The notes: generated by a model not told the origin, from the sequence alone. 64,000 nucleotides of DNA from Bog-532 sp963742865 (GCA_963742865.1 CAVUNW010000011.1:186001-250000), one strand, 5' to 3'. Positions 1 through 10,983 are shown, counted from the stretch's first letter. Program-made: numbers and translations.

Positions 1-1
1 A

Positions 2-181
2 ACGAAGAGCTCTTTCCTTCGCACTTGCAACACTTGTCACAATCGGCTCTCAGCGTCAACCTTACGGGAGGGCAGCGCCGTGTTTGAGAAGGCTCCTGCC
101 AGGGATCTTTATTCCGAGGCAGAATTCCAGGCCTGGCTCGCAGAGGAGTATATTCCGATCGCCGGTGGCTGGCATTATTGA
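2..181 (+). CDS. Short open frame upstream of the 279-aa gene; 33 aa from GTG at 80, or the end of a longer gene
   Basis: From GTG at position 80, preceded by the purine-rich GGGAGGG at 66-72, a 33-aa peptide is read that ends IPIAGGWHY and stops at 179-181. The ATG of the next gene begins at 182, with no gap, so the two are translationally coupled. The same frame is open back to the window edge, so this may instead be the C-terminus of a longer protein. The bases before 60 look like intergenic DNA (poorer in G+C), which favours the short version. The Gly-Gly followed by Trp-His-Tyr is notable because a JAMM protease gene lies in the same operon, but 33 residues are too few for a ubiquitin fold. 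No family is recognised. Confidence 0.4.
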   Translation, partial: TKSSFLRTCNTCHNRLSASTLREGSAVFEKAPARDLYSEAEFQAWLAEEYIPIAGGWHY

Positions 182-1021
182 ATGGCGGGGGTTCCAGACC
201 CCCCATTCCTCTCGGTCGAGGGGCCAGAGTTCGCAGATCGGGTACGGACTGCCGAGGAAGTGACGCGCCGGCTTGAGCAAAACAACTGGGACTTCGATGC
301 GGCACCCGAAGTGTTCAGTCCGGATGCTGCGTGCGACGTAGCAGCGAAGGAAATCGTCAACGTATTCGACGGCAGAGTTCAGACTCGCTATGGGAAGCTA
401 GTCATGAAAGGGGCCGGAGCCCGCTTCAATCTCATGAGCCATGAGTCCCCTAGGTCTGTCTATCTCGGCGGCCGCCCGCAAGTATTCACCGAAGTCAACT
501 CCCAAGTGGGAAGCGAAGGTCTGCTCGATTTCGATGAGTTTCGGCGCATTGGGGCTCCTCAGCGCGTGGATCTCTACAACCCGGAAGTCTTCTACCAGCT
601 TCGCGACGTCGTATTCTGGAATGTACTGAACCGCACCGGTTTGTTTCCGACGGGCTTCGAAGACATTGCCAGGCAGATAAATTCTGGCAACGTGATCCGC
701 AATCTGCTGTTTGCGCCGGGGCGCCCATCTGAAGATCACGAGAGACCGGTCTTCATGGAAGCCTTCTCCGCAGTGCAGTTCCCTACGGACGTGGTTGAGT
801 GGATGCCGAAGCCGCTCTTTGGTGGGATGTCACCAGACAGTTTCCACATCGATACGCTGCTCACTGTCGAGCCGACCGATATCTCTCATCCTTATCTCAA
901 CCTAGTCGCCGAGGGCACTGTGATCTTGCAGGATCGCAGTTATTTCATGCGCCGCTTTGCGGGTATTTCTCCAAAAGATGCTACTCGCGGGCCTGGCGTA
1001 CCCCCTGAGGGGCAGCGATGA
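182..1021 (+). CDS. Unknown 279-aa protein, first large gene of the carotenoid-oxygenase/JAMM operon
   Basis: No family is recognised. The protein is soluble, with no signal peptide or membrane segment, and rich in Phe, Asn and acidic residues. Its middle part (YGKLVMKGAGARFNL and following) suggests a mixed alpha/beta enzyme-like fold, but no catalytic motif is evident. The ATG at 182 directly follows the stop of the upstream short frame, and the end overlaps the next start as ATGA (1018-1021), so it is translated in step with the carotenoid-oxygenase-like gene. This coupling suggests a shared pathway or complex. G+C content is visibly lower than in genes after 8 kb. Confidence 0.7.
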   Translation: MAGVPDPPFLSVEGPEFADRVRTAEEVTRRLEQNNWDFDAAPEVFSPDAACDVAAKEIVNVFDGRVQTRYGKLVMKGAGARFNLMSHESPRSVYLGGRPQVFTEVNSQVGSEGLLDFDEFRRIGAPQRVDLYNPEVFYQLRDVVFWNVLNRTGLFPTGFEDIARQINSGNVIRNLLFAPGRPSEDHERPVFMEAFSAVQFPTDVVEWMPKPLFGGMSPDSFHIDTLLTVEPTDISHPYLNLVAEGTVILQDRSYFMRRFAGISPKDATRGPGVPPEGQR

Positions 1022-2586
1022 TTACGCCTGAATATGCGGATAATACCGATCCATATTCATTCGACCTTCGCGTCCGCGGACGGATTCCCCCGGAACTGGC
1101 AGGGTGGCTTCTAGTTCCGACCAACCGGCGCCACAAGGATCGTGCCCGCTTTGCGCGCTGGCACGATTCCCAGGCCGACTTGATGAGGATCGACCTGTAC
1201 CCGGGGAGGCCCGGGCGGGTGAGGGCTAATGTCCTCGAGGTAGACCCGATGGCAACGGATGTGGGAGGCGCCCTCGCCTCCGGCGGCTCTCCCGCGCTCG
1301 ATCTACTAGGACTGGGAGAGCCCAGTCCCTATGTGACCCAGCCCAATCACGGAGCGAACATCGCAGGCGACACACTTTGGGCGACTAATCTCCTTTTCGG
1401 TGCGCCGCTCGAAGTCGACATCCCCCGATGGAAGCCGGTAAGGGTTCTCAGTTATCTAGAACTCAGCCGGCTCTCCCCGCGTATTAGTGGCACATCACAC
1501 TTTGCGTGGAGCCTGGACCGGCGGCACGCCTACTTTCATCAGTCGCATCTCGAACCCGGTATCGGTGGTGGACCGGTTCGGGCCACTGACCTGACACTGT
1601 TTGAACTGGATATCCAGACGGGAAGAGAGCGCTCTTGGCGACTAATTTCCCCGCCAGGCGATGGCGGGCCGGAAATTGCCAACTTCCATTCGGCCTTCTA
1701 CTTCAAGCAAGCCGACCGCGAGTTCGTTGGACTGCTGCGTACCGGAGCATTGCTCGAGACCCTGGCACCTCACACCGCAGCTTTTAACCACACGGTACTG
1801 CCGGCGGCGCCATCAAGTATCTGGATCGTCGAAATCGATCATGCGCAAAGCGATCTTCAGGCAAGGATTCTGCCCGGAGTCCGCGAGCTCGATGGGTTGG
1901 CGCTGTCCCACCTTGATGTCGACGCCTCAAGCGGAGACGGATTCGTGCTGTACGCCAACTTCAAGGAAGCCGACGTTGGTGAAGAGACCCATGGCCCGAA
2001 CGTGTATAACGAGGCACCGGCCCAGGTTGCTGAGCACTACTCGGGCATGATCGTCGAAGCGCTTAACTTCGGGCTGGTTGTCCGGTATGAGTGGCGGGCC
2101 AACGTTGCGCGGATAACAACCTTCAGCCGATCGTACGATCCCGCCCGGACATCGCTGGGACATACCTGGCTGCCCATCAACATCCAGCTCGACGCCTCCC
2201 GGCGACGACTCTTCTGCTCGTTCAGCGGATTCCGGCCGCGGCTGCTGCCCAGGCACATCAGCGAGGCCTACCCAAACCGCCTAGTCGACATTCAAACCAT
2301 TTGTCATGTCCCCCCGCTGCTGATGCGCCTTGACGCTGAAACCCTCAAGCCTGACGTAGATGGCAGCCGCAGCCATCTCAGCTACGCAGAACCCATGGCC
2401 ATGACTCTTGCCGGAAACAGCGATCATGAGTACGTTTGCACGTTTTCCCCAGAAGCCGGGCTTCGCGTCTACGACTCCAACCATCTCGGACGCCTGTTGT
2501 GCCATGCTGAGTCGCCGCAGCTCATCTCCTGGCACGATAGCCACTTCCGTCCCGACCCGGCGCACATGGTCTTTGTCCCCAGGTAG
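1018..2586 (+). CDS. Carotenoid oxygenase (RPE65/CCD family) homologue
   Basis: 522 aa, a usual length for carotenoid/stilbene cleavage dioxygenases, which are seven-bladed propellers with an Fe(II) held by four histidines. Visible family features are the N-terminal IPPELAGWLLVPTNRR block (residues about 23-38), His161 in TSHFAWS, His224 in ANFHSAFYF, His298 in LSHLD, and the C-terminal SWHDSHFRP with His506/His509. These are candidate iron ligands. The start overlaps the previous stop (ATGA). The substrate is not indicated: no carotenoid synthesis gene is present in the window, so stilbenes, lignin-type phenylpropenes or another alkene are as likely. The JAMM gene follows after about 15 bases. 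Confidence 0.8.
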   Translation: MITPEYADNTDPYSFDLRVRGRIPPELAGWLLVPTNRRHKDRARFARWHDSQADLMRIDLYPGRPGRVRANVLEVDPMATDVGGALASGGSPALDLLGLGEPSPYVTQPNHGANIAGDTLWATNLLFGAPLEVDIPRWKPVRVLSYLELSRLSPRISGTSHFAWSLDRRHAYFHQSHLEPGIGGGPVRATDLTLFELDIQTGRERSWRLISPPGDGGPEIANFHSAFYFKQADREFVGLLRTGALLETLAPHTAAFNHTVLPAAPSSIWIVEIDHAQSDLQARILPGVRELDGLALSHLDVDASSGDGFVLYANFKEADVGEETHGPNVYNEAPAQVAEHYSGMIVEALNFGLVVRYEWRANVARITTFSRSYDPARTSLGHTWLPINIQLDASRRRLFCSFSGFRPRLLPRHISEAYPNRLVDIQTICHVPPLLMRLDAETLKPDVDGSRSHLSYAEPMAMTLAGNSDHEYVCTFSPEAGLRVYDSNHLGRLLCHAESPQLISWHDSHFRPDPAHMVFVPR

Positions 2587-2601
2587 GTAGCCCTGAAAGA
2601 G

Positions 2602-3009
2602 TTGCTCATTCTGCCGCGCGCAATACACGATCAGGTCCTTGAGCACGCACGTACCTCGGTACCTGCCGAAGCCGTGGGCATACTCGGTGGCGTCGGCAAC
2701 CGAGTAATGGTCGTTGTCCCCCTACCTAACATGGTCGGCGAAGGATCGTTCTTTGCAGATCCGCGGGCGCAGTTTCAGGCTCAGCGAAGCCTTGAACGAC
2801 GCGGCTTGGAGGTGGTCGCCATCTACCATTCACATCCAGGCGGAGGGCCAACGATGTCCACGCTGGACCGGATGTTCGCAGCGCGCTGGCCGGTCGTCCA
2901 GGTCGTCGTGGCGGTGCAGCGCCCGGCAGGCAGAACCGACGAGATGCGCGCATTCCGTGTTCCCGCACCTCAGAACCGTGAAACTGAGATCAATCTCAGC
3001 CTGCGCTGA
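2602..3009 (+). CDS. JAB1/MPN+ (JAMM) metalloprotease
   Basis: 135 aa. The full JAMM zinc motif is present: Glu23 in PAEAVGILGG and the HSHP...S..D signature with His76, His78, Ser86 and Asp89. Bacterial stand-alone JAMM proteins cut isopeptide or peptide bonds after Gly-Gly of ubiquitin-like sulfur carriers, or release amino acids such as cysteine from them. Here no ubiquitin-like gene is in the operon; the nearest MoaD/ThiS-like gene is at 20149. The start is not certain: TTG 2602 gives the family-like beginning MLILPRAIHDQV, while an in-frame CTG lies at 2593. It lies 15 bases after the carotenoid-oxygenase stop, so it is in the same operon. Confidence 0.85.
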   Translation: MLILPRAIHDQVLEHARTSVPAEAVGILGGVGNRVMVVVPLPNMVGEGSFFADPRAQFQAQRSLERRGLEVVAIYHSHPGGGPTMSTLDRMFAARWPVVQVVVAVQRPAGRTDEMRAFRVPAPQNRETEINLSLR

Positions 3010-3041
3010 CTTGGATCGATACCTCTTTCTGTGAGCAGGTA

Positions 3042-3055
3042 GCCTGCCGGCAGGC
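3042..3055. terminator. Palindrome between converging genes, possible bidirectional terminator
   Basis: GCCTGCCGGCAGGC is a perfect 14-bp palindrome in the short gap between the JAMM gene (plus) and the Dyp peroxidase (minus). Its place between two converging 3' ends fits a weak terminator; the lack of a loop makes this uncertain. Confidence 0.3.
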
Positions 3056-3085
3056 AGCGGTCTGGCGCCCGCCGACAACGCCTTT

Positions 3086-4755
3086 CTACGATGGGGTCAC
3101 GCCGATAACGTCACGAACAGCCGAGACTCCAGGGGTGAAGAAGTAGCCGCCGCCCGTCGGCGTCACGAACTGGCCGGCGGCAGTGAGGGTTTGCATCTCG
3201 CCCGTGGCGTTCAGGAAGGCGGCCGAGCGACTCCTTCCCTGACCGGGTTCTCCATTCTGGCCGACAAGCAGGTCGTGGCCGCTCGGGCTGCGAGGTGCCG
3301 CCCGGTCATTCATCCACGCCGATACAAGGAACTCGAACTGGTCGACGATGGATGCCTGGTAGCCGAGGAAGAGGAGTCCCTTATCGGCTGCGTCTGCGGC
3401 ACCGTAGGGCAACCCGCGTCGCAGGATTCTGCGGTTGAGGGTGGACCGGCTGGCTCCTCGATCATTGGCGGAGCCACGGGTGTTGACCTTGCGGATGTGG
3501 GCTGAAAGGGGGCAGCCGAGTCCCACTGGGTCGCTCGAGGCTGGAACGAGGTGAGCGGTCTCCCTGTTTTTCAGCTTGTATTCGGGCGGGGTCAGCGCGA
3601 AGTTGAAGTTGTTGTTTGCGAACCGGTTAGCGCCAAGCTCATAGTTGTCGCTATCAGGACTTCTAGACAGCGGAGCCCCGCTCGGCCACCGCCCGACCAT
3701 GGCTGCGCCGACCCGTTCCTGCGTCCACGCTTTCCAGCCCGGGAACTCACTCAGCCGACGGGCCTCACCGTCAGTGAAGGACTTGAACCCTTCGACATCC
3801 TGAGCCAGTCGGCGGAAGACCAGATAAGCGCCGTTCTTAGACCAATCGGGCCCGGGCTGGTTAACCAGGCCTGGAAGGAAAGGGTCTGGCGTCGATGCTG
3901 GGTAGCCGAACACAAACTCACCGGGCCATACAAGGACCTGGCCAGGCAACCCGTAAAGCTGGGATTCGGGTTGTACCTCGTTCTCGATGGTCCTGGGCGT
4001 TATGAAGGCATCAGCATGGACGTCGTAACGGCCGCGCACGCCGGGCTGGGACACTCCGTCCTTGAAACCGAAGTGCTCGCGGCCCAACCCGTCTAGCTTG
4101 TGCCCTTCCTCTTGGTAGGCAACTGTGATCCCTGAGCTCTGGGCTGTGGAGATGACACTGGCCATGCGGTCGGCGACCGCCTCTTTGTCCTCGCCGGCAA
4201 CCACCAGCAGCAAGTCGGCGGGATCGTTGTTCGGTCCGCCTATCTTCCAAGTCGCGGGGCTGCCTGGGTCGGTGCCAGTCGGATCACCCAGGAAGGACGA
4301 GCGGGCCGGCAACCCAAGAATGAAGCCTGCATCCGTGAACTGTGCCAGTTCGGCGTTTCGCTGCTGGTCGCCTCCGAACAGTGTCCGCAGACCCGGGAAG
4401 CTAAACGACACGTTGAGCCACAAGTCATGCATCTCGGCGGACTCTGCGTCGCGGGCTGCAAGTCGCGGGCTGCAAATTGAGGCGGCCGGATTCCATGGCG
4501 CTGTGCCCGGATCCGGTGGCGTGACGGCATCACCTGGCGGAGCGTCGTCAGCTGGCCTGCAAGTGAGCCGATCCACGAACGGGCCGCTGAGACATCTCGG
4601 ACCGTAAGCGCAGCGATGGCCATGTGAGGCTTGAGAAAGCCCGGAACGATATCGCCCTGAATGTCATCGGCGTCGAGCAGCGGCTCCGGGTAGGGGCGGT
4701 CAAATTGGACCAGCGGCTCAGCGCCACCGGCAGCGCTACGGTTGGGATCTTCCAT
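3086..4755 (-). pseudogene. Dyp-type heme peroxidase, interrupted by one frameshift
   Basis: The main frame (3086 to about 4540) carries the Dyp signature GFKDG (GxxDG), a C-terminal block RGLPYG and the stretch GLLFLGYQASIVDQFEFL typical of DyP peroxidases. The N-terminus is read in another frame from ATG 4755, which has an ideal ribosome site (GAAGGAG). That part contains DADDIQGDIVPGF, matching the family's DIQGNILPGF start. The two parts must be joined by a shift at about 4525-4550. Together they make roughly 555 aa, a full-length enzyme. DyP enzymes use H2O2 to oxidise dyes, phenols and lignin-like substrates. The stop of the 455-aa gene is about 47 bases upstream, so the two form an operon. 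Confidence 0.8.
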
Positions 4756-4802
4756 AGCAAGAACTCCTTCAGGGCCGGGTGGTGTGAGCTATTCGCGGAA
4801 GG

Positions 4803-6170
4803 TCACATGAACGCCCCCCAGCGCCGGTGGCCATGCCGATTCAGCAGGGCAGGTACCTGTGGGGCCACAGCGGCGGCTGTCTCAGCCTGGCCAGCGGCCA
4901 TGGCGGCTGTCTCCAACTGGTGGCCAGTCGAGGCCTGATCAGTCATCGGCGGGGAGGTGAAAACCGGTCGACGGGGGGGTATGGCCAGTGTGCCCAAGTG
5001 CTGATATTGCACATCAGTAGCCGGTTGGAGCGTGACCGCCCCGGAAGTCTGGGGGCCCTGCCAGTTGACCGGTACAGTGCCCTCTCCGGCCGCAACCGCA
5101 ACCAGGTGGACCGTCATGTGCTCGGCCACCTGCGCTCCGAACAGGATCGATTCGCCCCCGACCAGCAGGTCGCTCACCGTAAAGTTTTCTCCGTCGGGCA
5201 CAGCGAAGACGGCTCTTTCGATCAGGTTTTTCTCAGCATCGCCCCGGATTACCCGGAAATAATCCTCAGTAATCGGCTTACCGTCTGGGGTGGAGAACGG
5301 GGCGAGGTTGAGATGGTGCATGTACAGGCCCACGGGATCACGCAAGGAGAGCTGAAAACCTAGAGCGGCCAGACACTGGACGCTGGCGCCAATCGTTGGA
5401 TCACTTGTCCGATTGGTACCACCATAGTGGGCGGCGCATATGAGGTCGAGTGGGTCAGTGATGCGCCGGCCATCGCGGCCGTAGAGAACACTTGCGTCCG
5501 ATCCAAGCTGGATCTCTGCCTGTAGGTAGTTAGCCGGATGGCTCAGGTGCATGATACCGTCCACGGTGTTCCACCGATTGAATGGGTTGTATTGTCCCTT
5601 ACCGAATGCGATATTGCCGTTGCCGTCCAGAACGTCGACCGGGAACTGGAGATCTTCCAGCTGTACTTCCTCGCTGACGTATTGGTGATAAAGATCGAGA
5701 ACGATCTGCGGATCACCCGACATGGTGTACTGAGAGTTACCTGCGATCAGGGTGTCACCGTGCAGGGCCTGCCAGTATTCCGGCGGTTCCGAAGTGAAGA
5801 TGATTTCGAGGATATTCCCGGTGGAATCCCGCCTGACCCGCCATTCGCAGTACTCGTCTTGCGGGCGGTAACAGTAATTCGCGAGCGGGCCAGTGGGGTT
5901 GAATGCCGCCGGGGCGTCCTGTTCGTTGGCCCTCGTTAGCGGATAGGGGTAGTCGGCCAGCGCCAGAGCCTGCCGCCTGCCGTAGCGGTTGACTAACGTC
6001 CCGGGGAGGGCGTTCCATACGATCGACTGCTCGATCATCGGATCCGGCAGCGGCGTATGCGCCTGATTAACGAAAGCGAGCGGCGTCACCGGCTCACTAG
6101 CAATCGAGACGTCGAACCAAGCGGGAAACGACAGTGTTCCACTCTTCCGCAAGCTGCGGACTGAAGCCAC
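4803..6170 (-). CDS. Unknown 455-aa protein upstream of the Dyp peroxidase
   Basis: No family recognised. It is soluble, with a Cys pair in YCYRPQDEYC and a Gly/Asn-rich middle. The tail after about residue 385 is Ala/Pro-rich. The frame is limited to GTG 6170, but a better start exists in another frame: GTG 6204 with GGGGGGAGA just upstream, giving VTFVYHPPGYLSGFSPQLAE before it runs to a stop. A single-base shift at about 6130-6140 would join that N-terminus to this frame, so the gene may be broken or mis-sequenced at its 5' end. It is the promoter-proximal gene of the Dyp operon, so a role linked to peroxidase substrate or maturation is an inference only. Confidence 0.55.
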   Translation of the reverse strand: MASVRSLRKSGTLSFPAWFDVSIASEPVTPLAFVNQAHTPLPDPMIEQSIVWNALPGTLVNRYGRRQALALADYPYPLTRANEQDAPAAFNPTGPLANYCYRPQDEYCEWRVRRDSTGNILEIIFTSEPPEYWQALHGDTLIAGNSQYTMSGDPQIVLDLYHQYVSEEVQLEDLQFPVDVLDGNGNIAFGKGQYNPFNRWNTVDGIMHLSHPANYLQAEIQLGSDASVLYGRDGRRITDPLDLICAAHYGGTNRTSDPTIGASVQCLAALGFQLSLRDPVGLYMHHLNLAPFSTPDGKPITEDYFRVIRGDAEKNLIERAVFAVPDGENFTVSDLLVGGESILFGAQVAEHMTVHLVAVAAGEGTVPVNWQGPQTSGAVTLQPATDVQYQHLGTLAIPPRRPVFTSPPMTDQASTGHQLETAAMAAGQAETAAAVAPQVPALLNRHGHRRWGAFM

Positions 6171-6442
6171 TCAGATAACCGGGCGGGTGATATACAAAAG
6201 TCACTCGTCTCCCCCCTTGTTAATCAGACACCACCAGAAACAAGGTCACCTTAATGACGACCAATAGGGGTCTGTCAGCCAGCGCACGCAGGCAAATTCT
6301 AGGCCCGTTAGTGATGCTAGTAAAGGGTCGCGTGTCGCCAGTGGAGCTGGATGGCAGGACGGCAGAGCAGGGCGCTGACACTCGATCAAGCCGTCACCGT
6401 AATCGTCCAAGCCCAGACGCATTGACGTTTTCTCAACGACTT

Positions 6443-7264
6443 TCACGTGATCATCTTGTGCTCGAATAGCACCAGGACAAATGCGGCGCGGGCGATGAGG
6501 CCGATCCTGCCGGGGCTGGCGGTGACGTGCTGGAGCGTTTTCCACCGCTCGGTCAGCAGCGCGAAGCCGCGCTCACCCAGGCAGCGCACCGAGCGGATCA
6601 GCGCGTTCCGGGCCCGGGTATCGATCTCGAGCTTCTGACCCCGGCGGGCTTCTTCACCGGGATGTGGACGCCGTGACCTGCGCCTTCGTACCCGGGATCG
6701 GCCAGCACCGGCATCGCCTCCAGGAACGGCCGCGGCGCGCCCAGGACATTCTCCCGGGCCGCGGCCAGGTCATGCCGCATTGCCCGGCGGCGCGCTCGGA
6801 GACCCACAGCGGGATGCCGGACGGGTAGAACAGCGCCTGGATGTTCCCGCCGAAGTCGTGGGTCTTGCCCGCATCCGCGAATCGATCGTCTTCCCCTTGC
6901 GGCTCGTGACTTGTCCCGGCACCGGTCGGCGTCCACGATCTTGCCGTCCAGGGTCGGGTGCCGGAGTGTCCTCCGCCAGCGCCACTCCGACTGCTCCTGC
7001 AGGCCCGGCGCGCGGGCCGCCAGCACCTCGATCACCTCATCCAGGTAGCGGTACGCGGTGGACTGCGGCAGCCGAACCCGCGGCCCAGCCGCGGGATGTC
7101 GCCCTTGTCCCGGAACCAGGCCAGGGCGAACCCGCCTGCTTATAGCAGCCCAGCCTGCGGGTTCCCCTCCGCGTGCCGATCTCGCGCCGGTGCTCAGCGA
7201 GCAGGCGGGAAACGAACCAGACGAGCTCCCTGGGCACGTCGAGCATGACACGATAGGAGACCAC
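6443..7264 (-). pseudogene. Degenerate IS5-family (DDE) transposase
   Basis: Pieces in at least three frames match the common actinomycete IS5-type transposase in order. It starts at GTG 7264 with VSYRVMLDVPREL, then STAYRYLDE.IEVLAARAPG, LDGKIVDADRC, then AMPVLADPGYEGAGHGVHIPVKKP, and ends LVLFEHKMIT at the TGA at 6443. Several frameshifts make it inactive. No clear terminal inverted repeats or target duplication could be identified. It lies between the lower-GC segment and the dead integrase. Confidence 0.8.
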
Positions 7265-7399
7265 GCGGAGCCTCTCCCGGTAGCGGGTTGTTCTTTGGCG
7301 AGACTTCTTCTACGGGGCTCCGCGCCTCCCCAGTGATCTACGCGAATGTCCGCGTGTCTGCCCGTACGTCTGCTACATCACGTTTGCCCGATTCGCGCT

Positions 7400-8011
7400 T
7401 GCTGGGAAAACGCACTGGCGGTACGCTATGTGGCCCTCAGTCTGCTGACCGGCATGAGGACGGGAGGAAGCCCATGCTCTCCAGTGGTCGCACGTCGTTG
7501 CCTGGGTCGAGGACGTCCAGCAATGGCAGCCGGTCATCCAGGCCGGTTTCGACCATGAGAAGCTCGCGGTCTACGTCTGGCGCTCAGTCCGCTCTGGCGG
7601 TGACACCAAGACCCAAAAGTCCAGCCGGACACTGGAAGTCCCCGATGAGGTAGCCAGGTCGCTGTGACAGCACCACACGAAGCAGGCGGCCACGCGGCTC
7701 CGGGCCGGGAGACATGGCAGGACCACGACCTGGTCTTCTGCACCAGGAATGGAAAGCCGCTCGCCGCAGGTAACGTCCGCCGGGCGTTCCGTACGATCAC
7801 GAAAGCAGTTGGCGTAGGGGAGGACTGGACCCCGCGCGAACTCCGGCACACGTTCGTCTCGATCATGAGTGACAACGACGTGCCGATCGAAAAAATCGCC
7901 GACCTGGTGGGCCACAGAACAACGGTCGTCACCGAGACGGTCTACCGACATCAGCTCAGGCCCGTGATCGAGACAAGCGCCACGACCATGAACAACATCC
8001 TCAACCGGTAG
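7400..8011 (+). pseudogene. Degenerate tyrosine recombinase (phage/ICE integrase), C-terminal half
   Basis: The readable part from 7664 has the catalytic-domain pattern RELRHTF, VGHRT and a C-terminal Tyr in VYRHQ, which is the R/H-x-x-R/H/Y set of tyrosine recombinases. Upstream, LSLLTGMRTG and then AWVEDVQQWQPVIQAGFDHE are readable only after a shift near 7470, and an in-frame TGA lies at about 7669. The N-terminal arm-binding half is absent. The gene ends about 100 bases from the 3' end of tRNA-Val(GAC), the usual place for an integrase that used that tRNA as its attachment site. Confidence 0.8.
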
Positions 8012-8114
8012 AAGAAAGACCGGATCTGCCTAAAGTCTGGCTCCCCGTTCGGCTCCCGTTTTGGCTCCCGCCAAGGGACAGATGAGATCTCGACCACAAA
8101 AACCAAAAGAGAAG

Positions 8115-8186
8115 TGGGCGGTACAAGATTTGAACTTGTGACCTCTTCCGTGTCAGGGAAGCGCTCTCCCGCTGAGCTAACCGCCC
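8115..8186 (-). tRNA. tRNA-Val (anticodon GAC)
   Basis: Read on the minus strand it folds as a cloverleaf. The acceptor stem is GGGCGGT/ACCGCCC with discriminator A, the D arm is TAGCTCAGCGGGAGAGC, the anticodon loop CTGACAC has GAC, and the T arm has GTTCAAATC. CCA is not encoded. Confidence 0.95.
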
Positions 8187-8196
8187 GGGACTTGCG

Positions 8197-8268
8197 AGGC
8201 GGAGACGGGAATCGAACCCGTGTACAGGGCTTTGCAGGCCCTTGCCTAAACCACTCGGCCACTCCGCC
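8197..8268 (-). tRNA. tRNA-Cys (anticodon GCA)
   Basis: Minus-strand cloverleaf with acceptor GGCGGAG/CTCCGCC and discriminator T, as is usual for tRNA-Cys. The anticodon loop CTGCAAA carries GCA, and the T loop is GTTCGATTC. It is 10 bases from tRNA-Val, so the two are probably co-transcribed. Confidence 0.95.
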
Positions 8269-8363
8269 ATGGAAGCTCTTCCGGCAGCCGAACCACCGCG
8301 AAAGGCTCACCATGGATCCCGAGAACCGCCATGGGTCAGACCCGACGGTGTTCGGCGTCTCCG

Positions 8364-8436
8364 AGCGGACGACGGGATTCGAACCCGCGACCCTCACCTT
8401 GGCAAGGTGATGCTCTACCAACTGAGCCACGTCCGC
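8364..8436 (-). tRNA. tRNA-Gly (anticodon GCC)
   Basis: Minus-strand cloverleaf with acceptor GCGGACG/CGTCCGC. The anticodon loop TTGCCAA carries GCC, and the T loop is GTTCGAATC. It is the promoter-proximal member of a Gly-Cys-Val tRNA cluster. Confidence 0.95.
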
Positions 8437-8620
8437 GTACCAGCCGATGAAGCTGGCGGCCGCCGTAATGTGCCCGGCGTGCGAACAGAACTGTAGCCGA
8501 TCCTGGCCGGGTAGCAAACTCGGAGTTGGTTCCCGGCTGTGTTCGCCGTGCCATCCCGTGCTGGACTTGCCACTTACTGTCACCATTCGGAATGATCACC
8601 TGTACCGCTAGCATCCTCCC

Positions 8621-9246
8621 ATGAGCCAGCCGCAGGGCATCGACGTCGCGTACCCCCAGGGCCCCCGCTACAACTGGCGACAGTGGCAGGGCAAGATCAG
8701 CTTCGGCATGTGCAAGGCCACCGAGGGCCTGACGATCACCGACTCGACCTTCGTCAGTAACTGGAACGCGATGTGGGAGCTCAACCGCCTGATGCCGCGG
8801 TTCGCCTACCACTTCTTCCACGCCTCCGACAACCCGGTCAAGCAGGCCGAACGGCTTGTGGCGGCGGTGAAGCCGCACGGCCTGCTGCCCGGCGACAACC
8901 TGGTCATGGACCTGGAGGCCACCAACTCCAGCGGGTCGAACGACGGCGTGTCCCCGTCCGTGGTGGCCGAACGCGCCCGGACGTTCCTGCACACCGCCAA
9001 CGGGCTGGCCCCCAACCATCGCGTGCTGCTCTACACCAACCCCGGATTCGCCGAGACCGGCGCGTGCGCGGGCCTGAATCCGTGGGCCCTCTGGGTGGCC
9101 GACTACGGCGTCAGCTCCCGGCCGTGCCCAAGCCGTGGTCGCACTGGACGTTCTGGCAGTACACCGACTCGCCGATCGACACCGACCGTTACAACGGCAC
9201 CGAGGCGCAACTGCTCAGCTTCACCCGCATGCCCAAGTCCCGCTAG
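8621..9246 (+). pseudogene. GH25 family lysozyme, interrupted by one frameshift
   Basis: The first frame reads MSQPQGIDVAYPQG and the catalytic block LVMDLEATN, the D-x-E pair of GH25 muramidases, then YTNPGFAETG. At about 9110-9120 the frame is lost. The proper C-terminus (KPWSHWTFWQYTDS through RMPKSR, stop 9246) continues in another frame. Joined, the protein is about 207 aa, a normal length for a single-domain GH25. No signal peptide is seen, so export or function is unclear. A single-base error in the G+C-rich string around 9112-9125 would explain the break. Confidence 0.8.
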
Positions 9247-9276
9247 TCACCCTGGCGTCCGTGGCAGGCTGTGGGC

Positions 9277-10815
<1,539 letters not shown>

Positions 10816-10983
10816 CCCCCAAAACCAATAATTCTTAACGGACGTGGCCAGGAGCAGTCACTTCGCGGGACCCTGCGTCCTGGGGCTCCGGCCGGACGGA
10901 CGTGCCCAGGAGCCGTCGGCCCGTCGGACTCCTCGTCCCGGGGCTCAGCCAGGCTTTCGGGTGCGGGACCCGGAAGCGTGCGG

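Noticed and set aside
8114..8496. Small frames over 8114-8496
   Set aside because: They lie in the three tRNA genes.
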